A stretch of 64,000 bases of DNA, from positions 1 through 64,000 of the forward strand of contig JBBPSI010000093.1 of the NCBI GenBank assembly GCA_038093515.1, given 5' to 3'. This DNA is from Butyriboletus loyo (taxonomy: Eukaryota > Basidiomycota > Agaricomycetes > Boletales > Boletaceae). The notes under the pieces are model-generated. The model was given only the letters and a program-made list of their open reading frames with translations, was not told the origin of the DNA and made no database searches. This document shows positions 40,857 through 52,795 of the stretch, one piece after another. The translations under genes were made by a program, and so were the position numbers. Position 1 is the stretch's first letter. Every line of letters begins with the position of its first letter.

Positions 40857-41834
40857 CTAAACATTTGCATGACCTCTCTTGATGTGGTCGTGGACCTCTT
40901 TGATGTGCCTTTTAAGTGACCCTCGACGCATCGGCTTCTTGCACTTATCACAGGTCACACGTTCTAGGCGGGGATGAGATCTATGACGATAGTGACGGTG
41001 ATTGGCAGGTGACGGGACGTGTCCTGACACAGCTTCCGACCTGCAGGAACTGCCGCTTAATCCTGTCATGTGAGTTTGAGTTGTTGAGGTAATGTCAGGA
41101 TAAGCTGCCGTGTATAACCAAGCGGGCACTGGATACGGAGGATGGTCCGTATCGCGTAGAGCAGCTCGCTGTGCAAGCGCTGCTACAGCATGGTGGGGAT
41201 AATCACCCTGTGGCTGTGGCCATCCAAATGCATTTTGAACTGTCGTCACGGATGGGACGTGACTTCCGTCGAGATGCATGAGGGGCACATGTCCTACCGT
41301 CTGTGGCGCATGTACATTAGTAGTCTCCGCCTCCGCAGCAGACCACCAGGGTCTCAAATGCGCATCAGTAAAATAATCACAGCTCGCCGAAGGTGAGGGC
41401 AACGCGCGACCCAACGCAGTTTCGTGACACGGTGCAGGTGACACACGGCCAATATTTCTGAAAGAACAACGGCTGAATAAGAGTAAATTTTGAGAACGCG
41501 AAGGACTAACTCAGCGACGCTTGGAGGAGCGGTCAGCGAACGATCACTATTGCTAACGAAAGGCACGACCGCAGGCAGCCATTCGCAATGGTTAACGGGC
41601 ACGTCGGCGCTAGTGGAATTGTCAGAAAAGAGGAACATGTGGAATCGTCTATACGTACTAGGTGCACATCGGCGTGATGTCGATGCGGTCTGTGGGATTG
41701 ACTGGTGCGCCTTCGGGGTGATACAAACCGGGGCGTTCCCGGTCGCACAAATAGCAGAAGTACCTAATCATAGACAGACATCAAAAAGCGTGTCTCGGTC
41801 GCAACGTAAGAGTTATCTACAAGTTGTCTTGCAT
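40857..41834 (-). CDS. Small protein with a C2H2-like zinc finger at the C-terminus
   Basis: Four exons (41834-41821, 41763-41659, 41609-41511, 41457-40857) close in frame; 272 residues. The first exon is 14 nt. A CxxC pair sits at residues 8-11 ('YFCYLCDRERPG'), with nearby His residues. The middle is His/Pro/Thr-rich. Near the end is C242-x2-C245-x11-H257-x4-H262 within 'TCDKCKKPMRRGSLKRHIKEVH', a slightly short C2H2 finger, preceded by a His/Arg/Ser-rich basic stretch. A DNA-binding role is plausible but not shown. I do not recognise an orthologue. Additional upstream exons cannot be excluded. Confidence 0.68.
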
Positions 41835-42997
41835 CGTTGGAGTGCAATGGGGTTATGAAAATGAGAAGGGGGAAGACAAGAGCAATATTTCACTCTCTGT
41901 ATTGGGTTTTTAAATCCAACACCTTGAACGCGACACAGCTTCAAAGGCGCGTGGGTGAGATTGGCCCTCCCGCTGGAGCCCGCTGGGGGGGACGTGGATA
42001 CCGGAGGGCCGTAAGCATGGCGAGATGGAGATAGAGTTCAAATTCAAGAGTGAAAGGGATCTCGAACAAGATGGGAAACCATAATCACCTTCGTGCCGAT
42101 CAACCTCGCGTCAAAGGGTCGAAACCACATCGCGGCAAGCTTTGAGAGGGTCACAGTGAGCCGTTCAGATGAATCAACCAGAAATAGTCAGACAGGGAGT
42201 TGTGGTGGCGCCACGTACAACGCTGGATACCTATCAGAAAATTCGATGTTTTGTCCGGAAAGGAAATACTTGTGTTCTGAGGATTGGTATATGATATCGC
42301 TCCGCCGAACCTGTCGGTGACTTCATGCACGACCCCATGCTCCGACCCGAAGACGATGGTAATCAAGGATATACTGCCAACAGAAGCCACCTGCAATGAA
42401 AACTGGGCGTCTGGCCGGGCCGCATCTGCAAGACGGCGAGTGTTTAATGTTATCGCTTGCACTGCCAAAAACCCTGGCTGGAGGACGGCGGCTAGCGAGA
42501 AAGGAAATTAAGGTTCAAAGCTTCGGCTAAGTTGGCAGGCAGGACGACCCTGTGTTCCTCTGAGGTGAGGAGATAAAATTCGAAGCACGGATCTACTTGC
42601 CAGTGGATCAATGGACGGACTGTGGTTTCTATGTAGTAATTTGGTGTGATGCGAGTCCGACGAACATCAAATCTCATCGTGATGGTATCGCCGATAGTTA
42701 TCTGATTCAAAACGCAGTTATGGTTAGTCGTGTTTGGGGCGAGTACCTTCGTCGCCGTCGCCGTCGACGTTCTTCGTCCTTTGATTCTATTTTACCGCAC
42801 GCGCAGCATCATTCATTACCTTCTTACGTGTCTGCCTTTTTGTCTCCGTGACTTTGATTTGTTGAGTCGAGGCGAATTATTTGCCAGAGGTGTGATGGTG
42901 ATAAGAGATCACGTGTCACAATCTACTCTAAGAGGAAAGGTCGACGTTCGGCATTTAATGAACATTTCCCCGGACATCTCTTATTTGCTTGTCTACA
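41835..42997. other. Spacer with a possible broken gene
   Basis: Apart from the minus-strand pieces at 42,151-42,710, listed separately, no feature is seen in this 1.16 kb upstream of the CNH gene. Confidence 0.45.
42151..42710 (-). pseudogene. Possible unrecognised gene or gene fragment
   Basis: Two adjacent minus-strand frames look protein-like: 42,710-42,492 ('DTITMRFDVRRTRITPNYYIET') and 42,468-42,151 ('FSLQVASVGSISLITIVFG'). I found no GT-AG pair that joins them in frame, and no clear ATG opens the first. They could be exons of a gene with an unseen start, or a decayed copy. No family is recognised. Confidence 0.25.
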
Positions 42998-45806
42998 ATG
43001 TCTGTTAACGCGTTTAAATCGTTTGAAACATACACACAAGGCGCCGAGCAGGACCTACAAGGCGATGGCGACTTGCCCACCTACGACGACCTGGCTGCCC
43101 AACACAGCCCCAATTCCCGGTGCGTGCAACAGTGGGCAGCTTGCAAGTAGACCTGAACATGTACACAGATTTGGCCGGTGGAGAGGATGGATTGAGAAAA
43201 GGTGGGTCCTCTTTTTCTTAGTGAAAACGGGGCGACCCTGCATTGACACGGATCTAGGGCTGCTGAACGCTATGCAGGAGTTGCCCCAGAGGAACTGGAA
43301 CGCAGGCGTGCACGAGGTTGGGGTGACGATCAAGAACAAACACCAGTAAGTGACCATCTTGACGTCTTCTCCAATCTCGTAGCTGAAAGACGGGGATGTC
43401 AGGATATTCAAGTAAACATCCCTTCTGCACCTGCTGGGTCTTATTCCAACCAGAGTCGTGTTGCGACAGCCCCATTGCGTATTCGTATAGATCATGATCT
43501 CTCCGATACCCCTGCGTCCTCTTCGCAGCCCAATCAGGGCATTTCTCACCCAGAATCCGTTGTTTCTGCCTCGTCAACGGATCCCCTTTCTCAATCGCAG
43601 CAAGACCTACAAGGAACGGCTTGTGAAACCCTTCTACCTAGCCATCTGCAACTTCATCAGTTTGGTTCGCGATTTCTTCCACACACAACATCGCCCATCC
43701 GGTGTATTCTTCCTATCAATCGCGACCGTTTGCTGCTTATTGGCACGGACAATGGCCTCTCGGTTTTAGATATGTATCCTATGGAATGGGCGAGTGACGG
43801 TAACGCTGGAATTATTCAAAAAGGCCCCGGAGACGCGCAGGCACGTGTAATGTGGACAGGAGAAGCGTACGTGGTCTTGCCGAACTATGTAACACGTATT
43901 CGTGCTCAGTTTTACTCTCAGGATGTATCAAATGTCGATCCTCGAGCACGAAGACATCGGCGAAGGAACCCCACAGGGTGTTGTCCTAGCATTGGTAGGA
44001 CCGGACCCTGACGCACCGTCCGCTTCAAGCGGGCATCAGGAATCATTACGGACCCTGAGGATGTACAATCTAGCAAGTCTTACGAGCCTCGCAAAATGGA
44101 CTATTGCTCAAAATGTTTGTATATTACCCAAACTGTCTTGTTGTGCTCTTACCCGCTCCTGGCGCTGCAGGGTACACATCCTGTGGACCTCCGTCGCGCT
44201 TCCGACTGGAACATCCAACAAACACCTGTCAAGAAACACCGTCCGGCAAACAGTATTACCCGCGGCCTGAAGTACCTTATCGACTCTCCAATCCGTACAC
44301 AGCAACCCGCAACCTCCTTCGAGTCCTACCTTGCTGTTCCGATGGGAAGGCGGCAGACCGTCACTGCCTCCGCTGACGCATCATGGGATGTCGTTGACGA
44401 TCTTCCATTGCGGTGGGCTACTGATTTCGTACCACTTGCCAGTGCTGGCTCTCGATTGGCATGTGCGAGCGTCATTTCGTACACATTATGGCATGAAGGT
44501 GGGCCTGGGCCTTTCGGAGGGAGACATGGACGACGAGCACTGCTTGCGGTCGCCACAAAGTATAATATATTCTTGTATGAGGCCCCAAAGGGAGAAAGGG
44601 CATTTCATTTCGTCAAGGTGGCCGCCCATTAATCTGCTTTGCTTTCGAAATTCTTACACATCAATTTGTGGACAGGAATTCTACACACCAGTTCCGCCCC
44701 GTAACCTTGTGTTCGTGCACCAGTCGGTCCATGACAGCACCCGATCCTCAGCCGAGAGCGCTTCACCAAGACAGACGGGATATGGTCACTCTCGCGGTAC
44801 ATCCTCGGATTCCCATTTCCCCCCCCACAATAACCGCGCATCCACAATTCCCCTCTCACATCTCACGTACAGTGCACAGATGGCCATATTCGTCGTGTTC
44901 GAGAAGAAGGCGGGGCTCATACGAGTTGCAGATGCGGCGGTAACGGAGGTAGAAATGTACGACGCTGGAAGCGGCAGCGGCCTTTTGAGCGCTGGAAACT
45001 TCATGCCCACAAAAGATTCTTCATTAAGTGTTGGCAGTTCCCTCGGTCCCAGACGTTCCCGCGCTTCAATCGATTTCATGGCGTTCAAGGAGGGAAAAGG
45101 CGCCTGGATCCTCCCATCCCTCGTCGATCTACCCGCAGCGCAACTTCCCGGCGGAGATATCTCGCCTGGAAAGTCGGTGTATGTATTCACGAGAGGAAAG
45201 AACACACACGTTGTCTCTGCGCCACTTCCCGCGATCATCCAACACGCACCGCCCATCCACGCCCTTGCATGGTCTTCCCCACCATCCAGAGTCAGCATAC
45301 GCGTCTGCGTTCCCCAGACGACATCACCCTCATCATCATCATCGCGCGCCAAATCTCTTGAATCACCGCCCTTTCTCCAACTCATCGGGTTCAGCGAAGA
45401 CGGCGTCGAAGCACAGGAAATACCGCTCGCAACGCTCCTCTCCACCTCCACCACCACTACCAACAACAACAACCCAAAGGGTAAAGACAAGGGTAAGGGC
45501 GTAGCGCTCGTAGATCCGCGCCGCGGGCAGTCGTTTATCGGTGAGACCGGTTTCTTGGCGTATGGTGGACATTGGCACCGCCTTCCCGAGATGGCGGCAC
45601 CTGTTCTGGAACGAACGGATTCGGCGTCGTCGGCGTGCTCGTTTGATAGTGTTCACACCGAAGAGGTCGTCGCTCGACTGAAGGCGGAGGCTGGAGTGTA
45701 TGGGTGGTTGAGAAAATCTGTCGAAGACTGGCGGGTATTCTGGGTCGGGGGCGACGCGCGCGAAGTGGGTAAACGCGACGAGGAAGAGGACGGAGTCCTC
45801 GTATAA
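42998..45806 (+). CDS. CNH (citron homology) domain protein
   Basis: Seven exons (42998-43119, 43169-43201, 43258-43345, 43403-43866, 43922-44114, 44171-44617, 44676-45806) give 825 residues. A short N-terminal part ('FGRWRGWIEKRAAERYAGVAPEELERRRARGWGDD') leads to the CNH fold, a beta-propeller-like region that begins about residue 170: 'ILPINRDRLLLIGTDNGLSVLDM', 'RVMWTGEAMYQMSILEHED', 'TPQGVVLALVG', 'ALLAVATKYNIFLYEAPKGERAFHFVK'. CNH domains bind small GTPases and occur in Rom2-type RhoGEFs, Vps39/TRAP1-type vacuolar tethers and citron kinases. No kinase, DH/PH or clathrin-repeat domain is visible, so the protein is a solo CNH protein with Ser/Asn/Lys-rich inserts. Confidence 0.83.
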
Positions 45807-46210
45807 TGACTGTCCAATGACTGACTATCTAACAATCGATCCCTGCCTATATAACATTCTTTTTGTTTTCTCGTGATTCGAACAGGTAGAGAGATCACGC
45901 ACGTATAAATACTTCGCAGCTGGTATGTACTGTATCACTGACACACGCCAAAAAAGAAACGGAAACGGAAACGGAAAAGGGAAAAGGGAAAGAACATGCC
46001 CAAAACAGCGAGGACGGGCGCACCGAGTATTACACGTAGCTGGTCGTACCATGGGTAATGTAACGAATGTCAATCAATGCAACAAAGGAACACGGACACA
46101 CAAGAGAGGAGTAGAGAGGGATCAAGACGAAAAAAAAAAAAAAACTCCATTATATACGCATTAGGCGAATACCAACACATCCCAACCGCATCGTCAACGT
46201 TGCGTGTATA
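45807..46210. other. Convergent spacer with simple repeats
   Basis: The 404 bp between convergent stops include a GGAAAC-type repeat (45,956-45,990) and a 14-base A run (about 46,131-46,144). No gene is seen. Confidence 0.6.
45956..45990. repeat. GGAAAC / GGGAAAA simple repeat
   Basis: Three GGAAAC units followed by GGAAAA and two GGGAAA-like units on the plus strand, in the 3' intergenic region. Confidence 0.7.
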
Positions 46211-49200
46211 TCATGAATTTGCGCCTCTCCTACCAGCGAACGAAGATCGACCGGACTCGTCTAGTGATTGCCTCGGTTTCTGACTAGGCTGTGACTCGGG
46301 TCGAGAGGACATTGGCCGTCGATCACGGATCACGACAAAAGATCGACCAGGCTCCTTCGAACTGGAGGCAACCGCATTGTCGTCTTCCACGTCGTCCAAC
46401 ACCAACCCATCTGAATGTCTGCGATTACGGCGAATGTTGAACCAGTGCTTCTTCTTCAGCTGACCTGCATCCACGTTGGCCACATTATCACCTCGAGACC
46501 CTTTTTCTCCAGTCTCGACCAACGGATGGGACTCGGGTGCTGTGCCTGACGCCGCAGCGATGGCGGCCAACTCCCCGACAATGATCGCAGTTTGACTCAC
46601 TGTTCTACCTGCCGGCAACCCTGATTTGGTGAGCACAGGCATCCTCGCCGCATTGGCAGAAGTCGTTGTCGTCGTTGATGCTTCTTCGTGGTGCACAGCC
46701 ATGGGGCCCTCACCAGGACCGGATCCCCCCCGTTCCACGCTCGGGAAGGTCAGCGTGGAGTCCCCTTTACCGCCCGCGATCGCATAGGGAGAGTCGAAAT
46801 GCGCACGTCCACCTCCTACGCGTGAGAATCCGGAATTCGACGTTTGTGTATGAGGTGAAGATTCAGTGCGATCGTAGGACGCTCTGTTTCCAGGTCCGGG
46901 GAAGGGCTGCCATGCACCCATGATATGTGCGCTTTCGTCGTCTTCATCGCTGTCCTCCCTATACGGACGGAGTGCTTCCTCGGGACGGAGCACCGAGGCA
47001 GGCGGCCCAGAGTGGTGCGAAGCGGCGGACCCCTTAGCTGGACTGGCAAATGAAGCGAGTGGTGGTACGAACGATCCAGAGTCACGGACGGCAAACGACT
47101 CGCGCACTTCTGATGTTTTTCTGCGTTCACGCCCGCCCTTGCGAGTGCCACAACAACCTAGGATGGCGAGCGCGCCAACGAGGCCACTATCAACTGGGCG
47201 TCGAGATCGATCGAATCCCACCCGACCAAATATGCGGACAAGGGCCTCTGTGAACTTGACCAGCAAGATGAGGGACAAGGCAAGATAAACGAGGCACAAC
47301 ACGATGAGTATGCCGTAGGCGACCCAGCCACTAGCAGCCGAGCCAATGGAAATCTAAATAACAACGTCATGAATGATCTGTGAGGAGCTATAACATGTTT
47401 TATCCTCACCGTTGGCGTCAACACCACAAGTAAGACCGCGATTACGATCCTAGCCACACAGAACAAGAAGCTTATGAGGCTCATGCCCGCCCCCGTACCC
47501 CAAGGAAGCCATATGCTCGTGATCAATGCAGTGACAACCTCCGATATAAGAATCACTATGGCTTGAGCTGTACCACTTCTCTGGCCACCCCCTATCACAA
47601 CCCCATTAACTAAATTTGACAAGAGGAGTAATCCAGAGAAAAGCTGTGAGCCGGGGCGGAAGTGATTATAGAGGGGTCCGAGTGAGAGGAGAGTCCGCGT
47701 TTCGTCGTAGAGCTTGGAAGTAGGTGTTTGAGCAAGCCGAAGCAACAGGAGTGCAGGGAGGATAACTGAGAAAACTGCGAACGAGAGTGCTCCAAGAGCA
47801 ATGGAAGAACTTGAGGTGGCAGTGGAGAATTCGTAAGCGGAGAAAACGGTCACAGGGAAATGGAATAGAGAAAGCACGCGAACGAGGTTACCGATCAAAA
47901 CGCTACTGTGAAATGAGCTAAAGTTCGGCCGGAGCCAACGCCGTCGTAGAGTGGGGTACGCGTGGGTATGGCCGCTCAACGAACGACTCTCGTCAATCAT
48001 GTTATCGAGCATGTCTTTGCTTCCTGCCGATTGACGCGGGCTGCGACCCTTGTTTACGGAAGTCGGGAGGCTGGTCGAAAATGATTTCCGCGAGAAAATC
48101 GAATCGATCATCCAGATGAACAGGCTGATGAGAATGATTCCCGCCAGGATGGCAAGGAAGATAGAAAGGCATATCCCAAAGAGATTATGAGGGCTAACTC
48201 CCACGCTCCATGCAAAAGCCGCCATTCCACTCGGTGTTCCAGGAGGAAGAAGAAAGAGGGAATTGGGAATGGACGTGTTGATATAGAGGACGGAGCTCGG
48301 ATCGCTTAGCTGATCTGCGAATGTCGACGGAGGATTGTACGACTGAACGTCGAGGGGATTCCAATGTTCGGAATTAGGTATCAGGCTAACATCTATGGCA
48401 TCGAAAACGTTACGGTGCTGTGAACGTGGACACTTTTGAGTAGAACTCACTGTATGTAAGGGTAGCCCATGCGGTCTGCGAGAGCAACGGGTCTAGTAGA
48501 TAATTGAGGGACCGAAGACAGCCTATCTGTGTAAATTGACTTACAAATGAACGGTGGCCATTGAACGGCGACCATGGCCAGCGCGGCGCACCATTGCGTA
48601 TGCATCACGATATCGCGTAATGAGGGCGAACCTTGGAACGATGAGGGCGTGAACGGCAATCGAGACGAGTGACGTACAGAATCTTATGAGCGCAGGTGAT
48701 GTTGCTAGACGTTCACCGCTGATGGCACGGGCAAGAATGAAACCGGCACTCTGTACACGATGCCAGATGCCCGGCGCCGGTCGACTTAAACCACGACCCC
48801 ACGCAACAGTGATGCGAGCGACGCCAATGATCAGCCAGTAAGCAATTGCTAGAGCGACAGTAGCCCAGAAGATGGTATGTGCGCTTCCATATGGCGAACT
48901 GAGTGGACCAGGTTGAAGTGGGGTAGTTGCAACGGTTAGACAAAGGATCTCTTGCTCATTGGTATCAAGTGCACGGAGCTGTGTATTCATGGTGGTGAAG
49001 AGGTTTTGGGAGTCGAAGGGCATGGTCACCGCGAAGGCATACCGCCCGATTTGTATGGGACAGTAGGTCGAGTTTGGGGGAGTAAGGGTAGGGAGAGGCG
49101 AGGGTGGGCGGATGAGATCGCATAAATAGAAATCGTTACTGTAAGTAGCGATTGTAAGCGTCGTAGTATCCATGAAAAGCGTAGCAGCTAATAGTCGAGG

Positions 49201-49454
49201 GTTTGAGTAATCCGGGCAAGCAAGTGACAAGTAAACATACCGAGACTGGTGTTAGAGTTGATGATCTCTGCAGCTGTGTCGCCGAGGACGGTGATGTTCA
49301 GGGTCTGGTCGTCTATAATCTGCGAGTAGACGGTGTCGACCGACATTTTCCGGGAAGCATCACCGCTGTAGCAATCACCGAAAGCAAGCGTGGCAGGCTG
49401 TGCGAACGACAGGTGGACGAGCAGGAGGAGAAAAGGGAGGGCGAGAAGACGCAT
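46211..49454 (-). CDS. ML-domain/TRP-like membrane protein (Flc/Pkd2 family)
   Basis: A signal peptide opens the protein ('MRLLALPFLLLLVHLSFAQ'), followed by an extracytoplasmic ML-like region with paired Cys ('FGDCYSGDASRKMSVDTVYSQI', 'NDFYLCDLI', 'TYCPIQIGRYAFAV'). After it come about nine hydrophobic segments (roughly 48.95 to 47.2 kb). The cytoplasmic tail of about 350 residues is Ser/Gly/Glu-rich and ends at 46211. This order (signal peptide, ML-like, TRP-like channel domain, long tail) is that of fungal Flc/Pkd2 proteins, which act in Ca2+ signalling, FAD transport into the ER and cell-wall integrity. Expected size is about 950 residues in several exons. An in-frame ATG near 49,493 is an alternative start. 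Confidence 0.85.
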
Positions 49455-49697
49455 CGGGAGCGCGCTGCCCGGGGACGAGGACGTTGGTATCATCGTTGCA
49501 GACGGCGAGCGCGGGGAGTTGTGAGAGGTGTGTTCATTAACGGAGGTTTGGGTCGCCGTGCCTCTGTGTGCCATCACACGACTTATGTACTTACCACGCC
49601 ACACCACACCACCAGTTCGGCGTTTCAGCATCTGCGCATCGTTTCTTACTACTTGGCTTTGAGACATGTCATTCAAATCTATAGCATCTCATACACT

Positions 49698-50942
49698 TCA
49701 GGGCTCTCCAACCGGGTTCCAGGTCACAGCACCGCTCGCCCCTTCATCAAGAGCATCAATCGCCGCCACGTCCTCCGCGTCGAGGGCGAAATCGAACACC
49801 TTGAAGTTCTCCTCGATTCGGTTGACGGAAGTAGCCTTGGGAAGTGGTACAAGGCCTTTCTGCAGCGACCAGCGAATCAGAACCTGGGCGGGACTCTTGC
49901 CGTGCTAGATTCGGAATCCCAGTCAGACATACATAGAAGATATACCTATCCCCAGACAGTCGCACCTTCTTTGCAATTCTGAGCACAACCTCGTTTTTGA
50001 TCCCCTTTCCCTCTGCGACATCCTTACCTTTAACCAGAGGCGTGTACGCCTGCACGATGATCCCATTCGACTTGCAATACGCCACAATTTGGCGCTGTTG
50101 ACACCACGGGTGAAGCTGTCCACATAATGTGAGCATTGTTCGGTGCGAATTCCGGGTGAGATTAATTCTCACTTCGACTTGGTTCACGGCAGGCCTCTCT
50201 AACCCTGCTTTCTCGATTTCATTGAGATGTTTCTCCGAACTACACAGAAACATGAGTAAGTATGAAGAGTCGGATGGTTATGCCAACGCACAAGTTCGAT
50301 ACTCCTACAGTGCGTACGAGGCCACGTTTCTTGGCTTCCAGCACAGCCTTGTATTTCGTAAGCCTTGCATCACGTCCGCCATGCGGGGAGTGGACGAGAA
50401 AGAGGTCATAGTAGCCTAAATTTTGTAAGTTGACCTGCAGACTGACTATATGAGAAGAAGACTTGCTGTAGCCGAGCTTTTTAACCGATTCCTCGACGTT
50501 CTTTAGTATCTCCTCATACCCAAAATCCGCATTGATGACCTTTGAAGCTATTTTTCAACCATATCAGATTCGACAAGGAGTACGCAGCTCCAGATACCCG
50601 TACTGATGAAGACTTGTTCACGCGGAATCCCAGACTTGCGGACACCTTCACCGACTTCGGCCTCATTCTCATAGTACTGCGCGCAGTCGATATGCCTGAG
50701 AGGATAATGGTTTCATGCGTGGTGAGAACCAATTTGGATGCCAAGGACCCTTGCACACCTGTACCCGGTTTTCAGTGCATCTTCCACAGCTCCAGGGCAC
50801 AGCGAGGCTTCGAGCAGGTACACTCCAAACCCGATGGTAGGCAAAGTGTATCCTATCATGAAGTCAATCAAGCCAGCTCATCAACGGCGGCATGGATCAG
50901 TATACCGGTAGACAAAGTCACGGAGGTTGGTACGTCCGTCAT
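49698..50942 (-). CDS. Aldo-keto reductase
   Basis: At least eight exons; the first five are 50942-50906, 50852-50759, 50695-50598, 50547-50467 and one starting at 50415. The protein begins 'MTDVPTSVTLSTGYTLPTIGFGVYLLEA' and contains 'YRHIDCAQYYENEAEVGEG' with the catalytic Asp and Tyr, 'SKVINADFGYEE' with the Lys, and 'YYDLFLVHSPHGG' with the His: the complete AKR tetrad. Downstream are 'VGVSNF' and the NADPH-binding 'LPKATSVNRIEENFKVFDFAL'. Size is about 280 residues. It is a cytosolic NADPH-dependent carbonyl reductase of unknown substrate. One intron (50466-50416) is of the GC-AG type. Its start faces NDUFA1, 273 bp away. Confidence 0.9.
50416..50466 (-). other. GC-AG intron in the aldo-keto reductase gene
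   Basis: Restoring 'KKLGYSYYDLFLVHSP' in frame needs the donor A|GCAAGT and the acceptor aatttag. GT donors nearby give frameshifts. The donor has the consensus expected for GC introns. Confidence 0.78.
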
Positions 50943-51215
50943 TATGAGAGGAGAACAAGTTGAGAGCTTGGGAGTGGTCTGCTTGGGAGACTTATATCGA
51001 ACAGGGGATAGGACCCCTGAGAGTATGATTCGTCCTACTTCCTGGAATAAAACGAGACATCTTAAATACAATCCAACATCGTTCTGGGAAATGTTCTCGT
51101 TTGCGATATCTAATCTCGTTCGCTAGAGAACACAAACAACGACAAACATACCACCGAGTGTTGTTCCACCGTTCATCACCGACTGGCACAGAACCAACCA
51201 AACCACTCCGTCAAC
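50943..51215. promoter_or_regulatory. Shared promoter between AKR gene and NDUFA1
   Basis: The interval separates two divergent starts by 273 bp. No distinct motif is identified. Confidence 0.45.
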
Positions 51216-51663
51216 ATGCCAGTCCCATGGGAAGCCCTCATTCCGTTTGGTATTACTCAACGCACACTCGAGTTAGTCAGATGTCGCTGATTTTCCTTCT
51301 CAGGTCTGTTAACGACCATGTTCGCAGCCGCGGGTACGCTCTTGAACACATCTAAAAGGGCCCAGAGCCAAGGCAAGGTATGTCCCTTCTCATGACTCTC
51401 CCATGTCTTATTCTCAGACACCCGTTGTTGGCATGTTAGCCTGTTCGCTACAACATCGACTCATGGGACGAAATGATGATGGACCGCGACAGGCGATTGA
51501 CGGGACATCCCCGCGGACAGAAGGTACGCTCACCCTATCTAGGTTTTCACTCTCGAGAACCTTTTTCACGGATGATTGGTGATGTTCTCACTTCTAGTCG
51601 GATCTTACACCTCCGGAGGGTTTCAATACCAGTAGTGCTTGGTACACACAACAGACCTCGTGA
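51216..51663 (+). CDS. NADH:ubiquinone oxidoreductase (complex I) subunit MWFE/NDUFA1
   Basis: Four exons (51216-51249, 51304-51377, 51440-51523, 51598-51663) encode 85 residues. The sequence starts 'MPVPWEALIPFGLLTTMFAAAG', giving one membrane helix, then 'RYNIDSWDEMMMDRDRRLTGHPRGQK' and 'PPEGF', all hallmarks of the fungal NDUFA1/NIMM subunit. It is a small supernumerary subunit of the complex I membrane arm. The exact length agreement and the conserved DRDRRLTG motif make the assignment firm. Confidence 0.93.
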
Positions 51664-52795
51664 AACCATGACTTGTCCGCACTGGTCTATATACCGCTTG
51701 GGTTTACACGCGCGCGATTGATGTTGCCTCGAAATACAGTCAGGCGCAAATGGTCGTGGGCTCGCACCTCTCTTTGTCCGCAAACGTAGCAAAGATGGAT
51801 CTCACGAACGCTGAGTTCCCCCGGTTATGCGTTTCATTGTGTAAAACGAGAATAGTGTGCTCAAAGTTCGGTCGGCAATCCGGTCCTCGTCTCACAAACG
51901 TCGACACTTGGAAACGCAAACCCTGATTTGGTGTCTGGGCCGCTTTAATGAGCATAGCCTCCCACCAACCAAGTCGGGCAACAACTCTATGGATTCGTCT
52001 TGAGGGCCATACCACTCGGTCCACTCGGTAAAGTCGTTCCACCGGATACCCGACGTCAGAGATACTGTGCGACAGTTGCTCCATTTAGGTTAAATACGCA
52101 TCTCTCGCTTGAACCAGCTCCAAATCTCTCATGCCCTGTCTTCTCTCCGAACACCTCGCTATCATCCACGAATGCGTATCGCTTGCTAAACAAGCACTGA
52201 CTCATCACATCGAGCCCCGAACGTCCCGGGAACATACGAGCCTCGTGAGAGCACGAGAACAAGCATGAGAGCGTGACTCCAAGTGAAGCGTGGACGTCCA
52301 TATCAACATTGGGTATTGAGATGTTTTTATTTTTCTATTCCTTTTTCTGTCTCTCGTGGGGTAATCTTAGACTACCCTATGTAAGACAAACAATCCGGTC
52401 TAAGGGGCCCGACTGTAGAAATGAAGTGTTCATAATACAGTACACGATCACGTGTGTATCACCTCTGAACTACCTCAGTACCATGGTGTCAGGTCATCTG
52501 CTTCTCCGGCGGTACCAACTGACGTCTGGCTCTCCTTCACTTCAAATCAGCGTACACGATATGCGTGATATATCAACACTGCATGCGAGGGCTACTTCGG
52601 GTGCATTTATAGGACATGGATCCAGTGGGTGTTTTGGCAGCTGACGCGCTCAGGGCCGAGGATCAAGCAGGCGACGTCGAAATCGTGGTTTATGTTGCTG
52701 AGGATGACGATCATGACCTATCTTGTATGCTAGATGAGGGCTACGAACCTCGTGGAGACATTCCATCCCCCTTCTCCCCCATCCCGCAGTGATAG
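51664..52795. other. Spacer with no confident gene
   Basis: Minus-strand frames 51,740-52,084 and 52,056-52,301 have protein-like composition but no family that I recognise. Some of the plus strand near 52,640-52,740 could belong to the decayed CHAT gene that follows. Confidence 0.4.

Noticed and set aside
44331..45806. 491-codon plus-strand frame as a separate gene
   Set aside because: From 44,676 it is the last exon of the CNH gene; the first part, before the intron at 44,618-44,675, is out of frame.
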